DNA of 64,000 nt from assembly GCA_963210315.1 (NCBI GenBank), contig OY723291.1, forward strand, positions 1,674,001 to 1,738,000, written 5' to 3'. The notes below the pieces were generated by a model. It saw only the letters and a program-made list of their open reading frames with translations, ran no database searches and was not told the origin of the DNA. Numbering within the stretch: the first letter of the stretch is position 1; every line of letters starts with the position of its first letter. Source of the stretch: Rhynchopus euleeides. Lineage: Eukaryota; Euglenozoa; Diplonemea; Diplonemida; Diplonemidae. Of the stretch, positions 10,558 through 24,149 are shown one piece after another. The position numbers were made by a program, and so were the translations under genes.

Positions 10558-11474
10558 TTGTGAGACCGTCCTATGTGCACAGCAGAACAACACAGCAGAG
10601 GCGCTGCCACCTGACACCGGATGGAGGCCCGATCTGGAAGACATTGCTCGAAAATTCGGACGAGCCGGTGGCTCGATGCTCGGGACGACACGTGGCGGAT
10701 GCCACGGGCTGGGGGAGGGGTGGGTTAAAAACCAGCACACAGCACAGGCCAGAACGAACCCCTGTGATTTTGCGTTGTGTGGACAGTGGATGGGGCGTGT
10801 GTGGGGTGACACTCTGCATGTGTGTGGTAAGGGAGTGTATGTGTGTGCTGCTCCAAGCACAGAAAGGTGGTTGGGCTAGGTGGGGAGGTGCGGGGCAGTG
10901 TGCACACGGCATGGTGTGCCGGGGGGTGGGGGTGGGTGGGGATCTTCAATGCTGCGATCGAACCGAATGCCTGTGCACCATCCCATGAGATACGGGGGGG
11001 CTGCGCCGCACTCACGCCCACACCCAGAATCCACACTCACAGCAGTCTTGCCCCACCAGAGGCTGGGAGGGCGGAGTGAAGGGGGTAGGGGCTGCGCCTA
11101 AGACAAGGCAACCCAGATCGGAAAAAGGTGTCGTGTCGAGCTTGTCATGTAGCAAAACGATCGGAACCGACATGGCAACTCGTTCGGGGGAAGGATAGGG
11201 AGGGGGGGACCACACGCTCCTCCAATTCGATCTGGAAGAAAAAGTAATGTAATACGGGGCGGTGTGCTGCCCACCCACCCCCCACCCCCCCCCCCCCCCC
11301 CCACCCCGCCGTGCTCATCATGCTGACGATGATCCACTGAATCGGACAAACGCTATTTCCTTCCCCCCTCCATCCATCAGATGTGTGGTGAACGTCATCC
11401 TTTAACATCATCCTTTGTGATTCCTTCCCTACCTTCTACTCACTACCCACCTCCATACAGGTGATGGTGGTGGC
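10558..11474. other. Intergenic stretch between the CCCH and TPPP-like genes
   Basis: No gene recognised. GT-rich sequence (10790-10960), a long C run at about 11279-11303, then pyrimidine-rich sequence ending in CATACAG at 11454-11460, 14 bp before the next start codon. That AG is a good candidate trans-splice or 5'-UTR intron acceptor. Confidence 0.5.
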
Positions 11475-13124
11475 ATGCCAGCGGGCGCTCTCTACGAAGT
11501 CTTTATCGAATATGTCAACTTCGGCAGCGTGTCGAAGGATGACGAGTCCATCGATGGGACCCGCTTCTCGAGATTGATCCGCCAGCTCATCCTCGTCGAC
11601 GAGAACACCCGGCTCACCCTGCAGGACGCAGACGTTGCCTTCCACCAGATGCTCCGCAAGCAACGCTGCCCCAGCCGCCGCCTCGACTTCGAACACTTCC
11701 AGGGCGCGCTGCTGCTGCTCGCCCCCCTCGCCTTCCCCCACCTGCACCCGCAGCAGGGCTACACAGCGCTGGTTGATTCTCTCCTTTATGTCTACCTCAG
11801 CTCGAAGCACCGCAAGACTCTGTCCGGCCCCCAGAAGGAGAGGTTCTGGAGCCGAAAGCAGGTCATCCGCGACGCAGACGACGCGCCTGAGAAGAAGGGG
11901 AAGCGCGGGGGGGCCCCAGCCGGGGCACACGCCGCGCCTCCCCCAGCCCCCCGGGCGCTGCAGGGGGCGCACCTTCCGGAGCATCTCGAGCTGCCGCCCT
12001 CGATGTTCGACGCACACCACCACCAGCAGCAGCAGCAGCACGACCTCCTCCGCGTCTACCCCGAGGAGGCGCTGCGCGACCCGCCGCCACGCCGCTCCGC
12101 CCGCACCCCGCCCTCCGTGAAGCGGCTCCGGCGGGAGGGGTCGCCATTCCTCAACGAAGAGGCGCCGCGTGGCACTGCCGCGCAGCGGCAGCCCCACCAC
12201 ATGCCGCACCCCTTCGGCGGCTTCCCCGCCCCCAGCACCCACGGCAGCAGGGCCGCCGCGCCGCCGCCGCCGCCACCACCCCCCTGGGCGACACCAGCCG
12301 GGTGGCCCACAGGGATGCCCGCCATGCCCCCGCCCCTCCCCGGCCCACCTCCAACCTTCGAGGAGTTCCAAAAGCTGTTTGCCGAAGCGAACGACCTCCC
12401 TCAGGCGGGCGGGGCGCTCCCCGAGGGATCCCTTTTGCTGTCACACCACGCCCAGCAGGCTGGCGGTGGCGGTGGCGGCGGCGGTGGTGGTGGTATTGGC
12501 GGTGGCGGAGCCCCCCCACCTACCCTCTGGGAACCAGGCGAGGTGCCCGTGACCCCCCCTCCCGGCGGGTATGGTTCGCTCCTGCTGGGAGGTGGGGAGG
12601 GTGGTGGTGGTGGTGGTCCCCTCGCCTCCGCGCCCCCGAGGGCGTTTCCCAGGGTGGGGGCGAGCCAGGTGGTGGAGAGCCCGCGGAGTGGGACCAGGAA
12701 GAGGTCTGTTTCGTTCACCGTGCCCGGGCAGGACGACTCGGGGTGGGGCTCGGAGGGGGCAGCGCGTGGCGACGGGGATGAGGACGAGGAGGAGGAGGAT
12801 GGTGGTGAGGACTGGTCTGCCGATTTCGCGGCGCCGGTGCTGGAGGTGCGGCAGCCGCTGCCGCTGTCGTCGGTGGGGGTGGGGCATCCGAAGGCGCTGC
12901 CTAAGGCGAAGAGGTCCGGCAGGGGGATACCGCGCCCGGGGTACCACACAGCGCATACGGCGGCACCGACGTTCCGCATCAGCACGCGGAACCCCAGCAG
13001 AGCGATGAAAGATTCCGAGGCGCATGGGAGGGAGATCCAAGAAGGGATGTACCGCCTGCGGCAGATCACCATCGATCCCAGCAAGCAGGTGCCCCGGACC
13101 TCGTCTGCTGCGCGGCGTGGTTGA
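11475..13124 (+). CDS. p25-alpha/TPPP-like protein with long disordered tail
   Basis: Single exon, 549 aa. Residues 1 to about 110 match the p25-alpha (tubulin polymerization promoting protein) fold: F..YVNFGS, then the SIDGTRFSRLIRQ helix, then a LTLQDADVAFHQM segment and DFEHFQGALLLLAP. The family bundles or stabilises microtubules and is common in ciliated/flagellated protists. The remaining 440 residues are low complexity: His/Gln, Pro runs, poly(Gly) near residues 330-345 and an acidic run near residues 430-445. The usual GxGxG-type C-terminal TPPP motif was not seen. The AG at 11460 could be the splice acceptor for the mRNA 5' end. Microtubule function is inferred from the family only. 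Confidence 0.72.
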   Translation: MPAGALYEVFIEYVNFGSVSKDDESIDGTRFSRLIRQLILVDENTRLTLQDADVAFHQMLRKQRCPSRRLDFEHFQGALLLLAPLAFPHLHPQQGYTALVDSLLYVYLSSKHRKTLSGPQKERFWSRKQVIRDADDAPEKKGKRGGAPAGAHAAPPPAPRALQGAHLPEHLELPPSMFDAHHHQQQQQHDLLRVYPEEALRDPPPRRSARTPPSVKRLRREGSPFLNEEAPRGTAAQRQPHHMPHPFGGFPAPSTHGSRAAAPPPPPPPPWATPAGWPTGMPAMPPPLPGPPPTFEEFQKLFAEANDLPQAGGALPEGSLLLSHHAQQAGGGGGGGGGGGIGGGGAPPPTLWEPGEVPVTPPPGGYGSLLLGGGEGGGGGGPLASAPPRAFPRVGASQVVESPRSGTRKRSVSFTVPGQDDSGWGSEGAARGDGDEDEEEEDGGEDWSADFAAPVLEVRQPLPLSSVGVGHPKALPKAKRSGRGIPRPGYHTAHTAAPTFRISTRNPSRAMKDSEAHGREIQEGMYRLRQITIDPSKQVPRTSSAARRG

Positions 13125-13412
13125 GTGAGGTTGAAGGGTGGATGGTGTAGACGTTGCACTTTTCGGTCCTGTGCAGTGGAAAATGCGACTCGTTTGGAGG
13201 GGGGAAGAGGGGGTGGGGGGTGGGGTGGGATACACAACAGCTAGATTAGGAATCCCTAGATATGGAAAAAAAACTCGGCGGACTCTCCCTCCCTCTCCCC
13301 CTCTCTCTCTCTCTTTCATCCCGCCATCACATCGCAGACACAGCACCACCCACCACCCCACCACCTCAACTCAAGTGTTATTCTCCACACCACTACACTC
13401 TTCTTTGTGACA

Positions 13413-14018
13413 ATGCAGGCACTGCTCCTCTGCTGCCTTGCGGTCCTGGTGTCTGGGGTGTCCGGAGGGTCATCCCAGGTCATCTCTGCTGCCGCTTCTG
13501 CTGCCTCCGCTGCTAGGCGGGCACGCCGCAGCCTGCAGAGGGTCTCGGGAGGCCGCAGGGCGACTGCACAGACGGAGGTGCTGCCACACGCCATCCCTGC
13601 TTCAGGGCGGTATGCACGCCGTGGCACACCCACGCAGGCTGACGAGGCTCTTGCGAAGGTGCTGCGCCAACGCGAGCGGAGGGAGCTCCGCAAGCAGCGC
13701 CGCACCGCCCGGAGGCAGGCAGGCACTCTGCAGGCGCACACAGCAGCCAGCGGGCCGCACCACCGCCAGGCAGACGCCGCGGCTGTGCAGGCGCCACTCC
13801 CCCAGGGTGCCCCGCAGGGGGGGCGCGCAGGAGAGGAGGGGGCAGGCAGCGCAGGGGCACCGCCCGCGATGTGGGTGTGTCTGTTTGCGGCTGCTGCATC
13901 CTGCGCGATCTCCGCCGCCTTCGCCGCGGCCGTGGCGCTGAGCAGGAGGGGGTGGGGGCGCCGGGGAGAGGGGGAGGGGCAGCTGCTCGAAGAGCAGCTG
14001 CTGGGCGAATCCTGCTGA
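13413..14018 (+). CDS. Small type I membrane protein, unknown function
   Basis: Single exon, 201 aa, starting at the ATG at 13413. The N-terminus is a signal peptide (hydrophobic LLLCCLAVLVSGVSG). The middle is Arg/Ala/Gln-rich with basic clusters (residues about 85-110), and one membrane-spanning segment lies near residues 152-177, followed by a short basic then acidic tail. The predicted topology is lumenal/extracellular N-domain and short cytosolic tail. No family recognised. The next gene also encodes a signal-peptide protein with a single C-terminal membrane span, but the two show no clear sequence similarity. Confidence 0.65.
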   Translation: MQALLLCCLAVLVSGVSGGSSQVISAAASAASAARRARRSLQRVSGGRRATAQTEVLPHAIPASGRYARRGTPTQADEALAKVLRQRERRELRKQRRTARRQAGTLQAHTAASGPHHRQADAAAVQAPLPQGAPQGGRAGEEGAGSAGAPPAMWVCLFAAAASCAISAAFAAAVALSRRGWGRRGEGEGQLLEEQLLGESC

Positions 14019-14934
14019 TCCTGCTGGAAGGGTCCCCCTTTGTCTCCACCCTCCCCGCCTACCTCCACCCGCACCCCCCCAACACACGTCTGGCTGATAC
14101 AGCGCGGTGCGCTGGTGTGTGGGGGGGGTGGTGGTAAAAAAAAGTATATTCGCCCCTGCCTCGTCTGTCTCCCAACACCCCCTTTGTGTTTTGGCGGTCC
14201 TCAAAAATGGAAGCCAAAAAGAAAATAACGGGGGAGTGGGCTTCTCTGTTGCCCCGATTGAGGGGTCTGTGCCCTTGTGTTTTTTCTCCCCCCCGAGAGC
14301 CGGTGTGATGGAATGAAATCCCGGTAGGAATGCTGGGATCGTCCCACAGCGCGTTGTTGTTATAGTTCGGCGCGGCAACCCACCGGAGGGTGGGGTGTGT
14401 GGGGAGGGGGGGGGAGTGCAAACCTCCCCCCTGCATTTGTTAGCCTTGCTGGATCTTGCGATCGCTACCCCTTTCCTCACGCTCTTCTGCAAAGCAAGGG
14501 GTTGGGTGTGTGCGGAAAACGAGATCCCGCGTTACCCCACAAAACCAGACGTAACCAAAAATAAGACAAGCGCCAGTTTGCCCTTGGATTTCCTTCTTTT
14601 TTTGATTCCATTTCTTTTTTCACTCTCGACCTTTGCCAAAAATCTCTCTTCTCTTTTCCCCCCCCTTTCCCTGTTCTTTCTTGAGCCCTTTACCCCCGGG
14701 AGGCTGAGGTGTGGCCCGGGACTGGGTTGGCTGGATAGCCTCGATTGCAGAACCGGAACCGAGGGAGCGATCCCCCCCCCCCCCCTCTCGCCTCACCCCA
14801 TTGTGTGGTGTCTACAAAAGGACAAACATTGCAAGGAGGTGCTGGGATATTTGCCTTTGCAGTCACTCTCACGACAATCAAACCCTATCACCACCACCAC
14901 CACCACCGAACACAGGCACCTGGCAGATGGTGCG
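14019..14934. other. Intergenic stretch, pyrimidine-rich
   Basis: No gene recognised. T/C-rich tracts at 14570-14695 and a C run near 14770-14785. An AG (14914-14915) closes a CCACCACCA-rich stretch 19 bp before the next start codon and is a candidate splice acceptor. Confidence 0.45.
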
Positions 14935-16285
14935 ATGATGGCAAACCTTCTGCTGCTTTGGGCGTGCCTCCTCTGCGGCCTGGCTGCCGCAGACCTGGAC
15001 GGGGCTGGCTACGAGAGAAACGACGTGGAGGACCCCGTTGACTTCTGGGAAGGGGACATTCTCGCAGACAACAACTCCGCCCCAGTGGACTCCCCCAACA
15101 CCAACGAGAGCAGCGGCGAGGGGAGCCCCTCCGACGACCCTCCCCAGGACCCCCCGGAGGAGGCGCCCGAAGAGGGGACCGAATCGCCGGACACACCTGC
15201 GCCCCCCACACCCGCGCCTCCCACACCCGCACCCCCAACGAGCATACCAGGCACACCGCTCCCGACGCAGGCGGAGTATTTGTATGTCTTGGTGTACAAC
15301 CAGAGGGGGTGCCCAGAAGGGAGCATATCTGATTACGTCGCGGTCAGCGCGCTGACGCCGGTGGCGATGTGCCGCAGGGCGGAGGCGGACCCAACAGGGG
15401 GGGGCAGCTGGGACCCGTTCTTCTTCAGCATCACGGGGTGCTCCAACGGGGAGGGGGGTGCCAAGACGCTCGCCGCCTGCATCGAGGCGGAGGTGGGCAC
15501 CCTTGTGATGCACGCAGCGCCCCCCACCGTCTGCCTCGACGTGGGGCCTTCGGTGTCGGTTCGCCTGATGGGGCAGTGCCTTGAGGACACCCCTGTGTTC
15601 AAAGCTGTGCTTGTGGAGGTGGTTTCCATGGCGCTGCTCCGCGGGAGCTTCCGGTGGCTGCTTGCGGAGCTCTTGGGTGTGACATCAGAGCATGTGGTGA
15701 TCATCAAGGCGATGTGGGGGAAGGAGGTGGAGGCAGAGGAGGGCGGCAAGACCGCGGTGTGGTTCCAGGTGGAGCAGGTGGCGTCTGCCGAGCAGACGAC
15801 TGTCCTCGTCGTGTGGGCTGTGGAGATGCCACGTTCAGCGCTGAACCTCGCCTTCCCGACGACCAACAAGGTGGATCTGCTCGCCAACGCCTCGTCGATC
15901 ACCCTCCTCCGTGGTGATCCCGAATCCGTTACTGTCGTCAAGACTGAGGAGGAGAAGGCACCCATGTGGACCTTCATCCTGGTCGGTGCGTTGGGTTTCC
16001 TCGCCATCGTTATGGTTCTGGCGCTCGTGTATCAGCTGCTCCCCACAGTCGATCAGTGGGAAGCGGATAAGGTATGTTGCTCCTGTTCCTCCGGGATAAA
16101 TAAGAAGCGGTGGGGTGAGGTCGTGCAGAGAGGTGCTCTGGTGACTCTGTTTGTGTACTACTCCACTGTGTGGTGAAATATGTGGCCCCCACCCCATTCC
16201 CCCTCCCCCCCCCCACCTCTCTCTGCAGATCGAACGGACGCGGCGGACAATCAATTTCTCAAACGCGAAGATCACCGAGATATGA
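14935..16285 (+). CDS. Type I membrane protein with acidic Pro-rich ectodomain
   Basis: Two exons, 14935-16071 and 16229-16285 (397 aa). The intron runs GTATGTT to CTGCAG. Starts MMANLLLLWACLLC, a signal peptide. An acidic region is followed by three PAPPT repeats (about residues 85-100), then a Cys-containing globular domain of roughly 240 residues, and one transmembrane helix (FILVGALGFLAIVMVLALVY, about 346-365). The cytosolic tail is short, and its last 18 residues come from the 57-bp final exon. An open frame extends upstream of 14935, but the signal peptide fixes this start. Probably a surface or endomembrane protein; no family recognised. Confidence 0.78.
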
Positions 16286-18554
<2,269 letters not shown>

Positions 18555-18753
18555 TCCCGCTCTCCCCCCTTCTTCCCCCTTTTTCCTTCTCTCTCTTCTG
18601 CTGTACCTTACATATTTTTTCCCCCATCTTCTCTCTCTCTCTCTACTTCAGTGAACCGGAGACAACTGACTCACAAACCCCATCCCCCACCCCCCCCCCC
18701 CCTTTTTCAAAAAAGCAAACAGATTTTCTTACCTATCACCCCCCACCTGCCTG

Positions 18754-21572
18754 ATGTCAGCCGCAACCTCCTCCGGGCCCTCCAGCAGCACAACCGGCGA
18801 CGAACCTGGGGAAGGTGTGTGCTCTGCAGAGGCATCGGAACCACCTGGGCCCAGCCTGGCGCTGATGGAGGCGGAGGCTGCGGCAGCAGCAGGCGCGGGG
18901 CAGGCACAGCCGAATCTGCCAGACGGGGCGAAGGGCAGCCGGGGCGACACACCCTCCCCGCTCCCCCCTCTGGGAGCCGTGTCGCTGTTCGAGCCTCCGA
19001 AACGGGTGTTCAGGAGGGACTACGACGAGACCCCCCCACCACCACCACCACCACCACCACCTCCTCCCCCCCCTCACCCATCCACGCCACCGGAGGGCCT
19101 GGCAGGGGATGCCTCTGCGGATGACCCCTCTGTGGAGGACCAACCCCCTCCTCTGACTGCGACACCACCAGATGCGGCAGGCCCACCCCCACAGCAGGGG
19201 GATGATGTGATTGAGGGCAGCGCATCCGCCCCCGCGACGAGGATGCCAGGTGACTCCACATCGGGTTATGTCGCTGCCGGTTCTCAAGAGAGCTGCGAGG
19301 TGGGGGCAGGTGACGAGGGCCCTGCAGAGGCAGCATCCCCGGAGCTGTCTGATGACGGTGCGATGGGTGATGTGCCGGAGGAGCTGGACGGTGTGGGTGA
19401 AGAGGGAGATGCCTCGCCCCGCAGCTGCGGGTCTGATGGGCACAGTGCCCCGGATACCCCGGCAGGGGTGGCACAGCCATCCCATTCTGGCTCGGAGGCT
19501 GGGGGGTGCTGCGGGCTGACTGAAGAATCCCCCTCCGAACCACCCCAACCCGGGGATGGGCCCGACGGAGATCACGGCCTCCACCACACGCCCCCACCAT
19601 CCCTTCCGGGAGAAACCCTCTCCGAACCCCCCTCCCCCGCCGGGGAGGGGGGTGGGGAAGCAGAAGCAGAAGCAGAATCAGCATCACTCTCCAGACAGCC
19701 TTCTCCCCATCACTCCTCTGTGGAGGAGGAGGAGGAGGAAGGCGTCGTGATGTCCGTCCCGGAGGGTGAAAAGGGCAACGAGGAGACGGAGGTTGAGGAG
19801 ATGCTGCCCGTGGAGGAGGAGGAGGAGGAGGAAGGCGTCGTACTGTCCATTCCGGAGGGTTGTGGCGAGGCGGAGGTGGGTGTGCCGCATCATCTGAAGG
19901 CGGGTGGTGGGGGCGGGCGGAGCAGCGCGGCGAAGCGGCTGCAGGATGCCTCCAAAAGGCAGAGGGAGGGGAGTGCTGCAGAGAGCATCGTGCCTGCCAC
20001 CTTCGAGAGGAAGGGCAGCGCTCTGATCATTGCTGCGTGGTGGAGGGCGCGGCAGGCGAAGCGAGAAGCGGCGCGGCGCAGGATGGAGGCCAAGCGGGTC
20101 GACTCCCCCTTCACCATTGAGCAGCGGAAACGCGAGGAGGCAGAGCGGGCTATAGAGGCCAGGCGAGAGCAGAAGCGGCAGGAGCGTGCTGAGGCACGGA
20201 GGAGGCGGGAAGCGATTCTGAAGAAACGGGAGGAAACGCTTGCCGCAGCGGTGCCATCAGGCGTGGAGGCGAAGAAGGCGGAGGTGGAGATGGAGGAGCT
20301 GGCGCGTGCCGAGCGGCTCAGGGAGTTGGACCTGAAGAAGCAGAAGCGGATTGAGGATCAGGCGAGGCGGAAGAAAAAGCGGATGCAGGCGATGGAGAGA
20401 AGGCAGGCCGAGATGCTTGAGGTGGAGCGCCGGATGCAGGAGGAGCGCCGGCAGATGCTCGAGGCGGAGAAGGAGAAGAAGCAGCACTACGCACACCAGA
20501 GGATCCAGGAGATGCAGGAGAGGCACAAGGAGGAGGAGCTGCGGGATCACATCGCAAACCAGCAGCTCCACAAGGTGATGCAGAGGAAGCCGCTGTTCCA
20601 GGTGATGGAGGAGCGGGCAGAGGCTGCCCTGCGCGAGGAGGAGCGCCTGAAGCTGGAGAGGATGCGGAAGACGAAGCGCGGCCTGAAGGAGGGCGGGGAT
20701 CTGCTGAAGCAGATAGAGAGGCACGAGGAGAGGTACATGCGGGAGAGGCATTACCGGCAGATGCCGAGCCCGTCGCCGACGCCCCTATCGCACCACCACT
20801 CCCCGTCATACTACACTGGGAAGTCGCATGAGATAATCATGCGCGAGCAGGAGGAGGCAAGGCAGCAACGCGAGAAGGAGCACGCCCAAAAGGATCAACG
20901 CCGAGAGAGGATGGCAAAATTCTCCGAGCTTGTCAAGGTGATGTACGCACCTCCACCCGCCTCGGCGCCCGCCATGCCTGGCCCAGGTGGTGGTGGTGGT
21001 GGTGGTGGTGGCTGTCATGCCCCCGGAAGGCTGCCGCCGCTGTCGGCAGGGGTGGGTGCGGGTGGGCCCCCCGGAGGGGCAGAAACCGGTGTGAAGCTCC
21101 GGAAGCTCGGGAATGAGTATATGAAGGCGGGCAATGAGGTGGCGAAGCTGCACCCGAAGAGGCGGTGTGAGGAGGAGGCGGACGGGCCGGAGGGGGATGG
21201 GTTCGGCGGGGCGAAGCGGCAGGCGCGGGAGATCCTCGGGGATAAGTATCTGAGGTACGGCAAGAAGCATGCCAAGCACCAGGGTGCGTCGGAGGGGTTC
21301 AACTCTGAAGAGCGTGCGAGGCAGCTGAAGGTGCTCCGGAAGAAGGCCACCCGTCTGGCAACCGGGTTGAACGAGATTCTCGACAGCGATTCGGTATGTG
21401 GGGGGTGGGGGTGTGGGGCGTGGGGTGTGCTGATTGAATTCGTGTATGTCCCAGGAGGGTGTCCCCTACCCCAGCATTTCCCAACACGCGTGTCTTGCAG
21501 GGAGGTAACTCGCAGTATTTCGATGCGATTATTGCCAAGATGGAGCTGCTGCAGGCGCTGAACGATGAATAG
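18754..21572 (+). CDS. Long coiled-coil protein with an IQ-like motif
   Basis: Two exons, 18754-21393 and 21501-21572 (903 aa); intron GTATGTG to TTGCAG. The N-terminal 420 residues are acidic and low complexity, with a poly(Pro) run near residues 95-110 and Glu runs. An IQ-like segment (IIAAWWRARQAKREAARR) lies at about residue 425, followed by about 250 residues of highly charged Lys/Arg/Glu helix (about 445-690). The C-terminal region has short patches with NEYMKAGNEVAKLH and GDKYLRYGKKHAKH and ends, via the 72-bp last exon, in YFDAIIAKMELLQALNDE. It resembles cytoskeletal or centrosome/flagellum-associated coiled-coil proteins in style. No specific orthologue recognised. Confidence 0.8.
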
Positions 21573-22562
21573 TGGATGGGGCGCACGTTTGGAGGCGTGT
21601 TGAAAGTGCGAAGTTGCCCTTGTTATTCCCCCCCCACCCCATTTTTTTTGGAACATTCTGTGTTTCATCTCGCGCAGCAACACTCAGCGCGTGAGCCCCT
21701 CCCTCCGCGCAGGTTCGTGTGTGGGTCTGGTAGTCAACCTTCCAACGAAAACGACAAAACCGTCAAATCAGTAGTCTGAGTCACAGGCAAGGAGTTTTCT
21801 TGTCTGGCTTTCCTCTCTCTCTCTCTCTCTCTTTTGTGATTATACCGGATTCGGCTTCCGGATTGGTTTCTTCTCTCTTTCTCTCTCTCAAAACCCCCCC
21901 CCTCTTCTTCGGCTCTCTTCGACGCAACCGCGAAGCGTTGCGCAGAGAACTTGTTTCGTGTGCCACAACAGCCACACCCGTGCGCAATCGGGAGTGCTGA
22001 GACTGCCCTACACCCATCTCTTCTCTCTGCCTTTTCTCTCTGCAACCGAGGTTTTGGTCAGTCCGTGCGCGTGAAGCGTGCCCTGGGCAGGCGCTGTGGC
22101 TTTCCAGCCAGCGCTGTTTGCCCTGACCCTCTGAGGACCCCAACCCCACCCCGTGTGTGTGATGCGGCCGCATCGCTGCTCAACCGCGCCCCCTGCCACT
22201 GGCTTTCTTCTGCCCTTCTCGGGCTCTTGCCGCTCTGGGTTCATTCTCTTCCGCCATCCTGCCGTTGCCCATGCTGCTGCGCGTGTGTGCCTTGCCCCCA
22301 ACACCAGCTTCACGCCCCGGCGGTTTCTTCAAAAATGCTGCCCGGGTCGCCCTGACCTTGCTGCGGTGCGCCTGTGTTCTGCCTGGTCTGCACATTGGAG
22401 CCGCGACGCCCTCGCTCCCCCCCCTCCCCCTCCCCGTCACTTGTGTACTGGTGATGCGTCTGTTTTTTGTGTTTGCCTTGCAGTACGACGATATACGCAT
22501 TGCACACCCCTTTCCCAGGTCCGGAACAGTCCGTTTGCGGAGACTACTACACACCTATTGCA
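21573..22562. other. Intergenic stretch, pyrimidine-rich
   Basis: No gene recognised. CT-repeat tracts at about 21816-21835 and 21870-21890. The sequence just upstream of the next gene ends CCCCTTTCCCAG (22508-22519), a candidate splice acceptor 44 bp before the start codon. Confidence 0.45.
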
Positions 22563-23343
22563 ATGACGCTCTCCGACACAGCAGAGTTCGGGATGCTCCA
22601 CAAAAAGCGGCAACTGGAGCCGGCAGCTGTGATCCAAGTGGACTACTCGGGCTGTTCGTCCTCCTCGGTGACTGCGGCACAGGCGAACCATCTCCGCTCG
22701 CTGGACGACGAGCAGGTTGTGAAGGTTATCCGCGACCTGATCTTCAGGCGCTTCAAGCACGCACGGCTTGCCTTCAACGCGATGCTGCGCGAGGCGGTGG
22801 ACAGGGAGCCCCACCGCAAGGCCTCCACCAAGGTGACGGTGCGGGGCATGATGCGCTGCCTGCATGCCTGGGGCGCCACCATCCCCGAGGAGCACCTGCA
22901 GCGCGTGGTTGCCATGTATGAGCCTGACAGCGATGGCCTGGACTACACAGCATTCGCAGGCATCGTGTCCCAGGAGTCGACGTCAGAGGTGGGCACACGG
23001 CGCTTCGAAAATAACGCCACCCTCACAGGGGTGCATTCGAAGGCGCTTTCTCGCTCCACTGCGTCTGCTGTTCTGCAGCGCACCACCGCATCTGTGCCGA
23101 GTGGGAGGTTTGCGGATTACGACAAGACCATCCCGGTATGCCGAAGGTGCTGCAGTCTTCAGAGAGGGGGGGGGGGTGAGGGGGGCTTAGTTGGTGTGTT
23201 GCTGCATATGTGTTTCGCCTTCTTCGTGGCACGCAACGCGCGGCACATCCACCCATGCAAACACACAGCTGTATGGCTGTGGCAACGGGCTCGACATCAA
23301 CTCGGATGGGACGAACAACGGATTCTTCGTTCCCGATGAGTAG
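22563..23343 (+). CDS. EF-hand-like small protein
   Basis: Two exons, 22563-23135 and 23269-23343 (215 aa); intron GTATGCC to ACACAG. Residues about 50-140 have the helix pattern of paired EF-hands: a first pair around FRRFKHARLAFNAMLREA, then VRGMMRCLHAWG and the loop YEPDSDGLDYTAFAGIV. Only the last loop keeps D-x-D-G acidic positions, so calcium binding is uncertain. The C-terminus encoded by the 75-bp last exon (GLDINSDGTNNGFFVPDE) is conserved-looking and might carry another loop. Similar small proteins occur in flagellar axonemes of protists; the role here is not known. Confidence 0.72.
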
Positions 23344-24147
23344 TCTAGCCATCCTGGAGTGGAATACAGCCGCCGTGCCTTATCTGAAGTAGACATTTCT
23401 GTCCCTACACCATGGCGGCCCCAGTCGGCGTGGCCCTTTCCTGTGTGGTTCGCCTTGCTGCGGGAGCAGCGCCTCTTTCAACCTTGTTATGCACACCAGA
23501 GAGAGAGGGACGGACATCCAAAGCAACACCAGCAACAAGTGTTGTTGGGCAACAATGGGTCTCGTCACACAGGGGGGCACACAGGGTGTCTGAAGTTAGT
23601 TGCAGATATTGCTCGACGCGACGTACACTACACAAAGCTTAACTCGTGCGTGTGTGTCAGTGTGCGAGTGGAGATGTCACAGCCAGAGCAGGGCAGGCTT
23701 TCGGTGTGATCTCCACCTAAAACAATATTCATGATCCTGTGTTCCTGTGTGTGCTGCATTCACAAGGCTTCAATCCATTCCCTCTCTTGATCTTCAGCCC
23801 ACTGTCCGGTACACATCCAGTGGGATGCCCTTTACAGGGCTCCCGCGACACTGGCCTCTGGGTGCAGCAATCCGGCGGAGGAGCACGAAGCAAGCCCCAA
23901 GTTTCTCCAAGCGGGGGTGGACAGGACACTGCATGCCGGGAGGTGGGCAAGCAGTCGTTTGGGGTTGCCTCAGCAAGTCGACTGCCCCCCCCCCCCCCCT
24001 TTTGTTCTACCCCCCACCACCCCTTGACGACGGCGTTGTATCCAATGCCTCGGGGGGGAAAAAAACGACCCGATGCCGATCCGAGAAAGCAGTAACCAAA
24101 TGTCGTTCTCAGGACCTCCCACCCCCCCACCCCCCCCCCCCCCCCCC
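23344..24147. other. Intergenic stretch, no gene recognised
   Basis: Only short overlapping ORFs. C runs at 23986-23999 and 24120-24147; the latter forms the left flank of foldback element E11. Confidence 0.5.
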
Positions 24148-24149
24148 TA

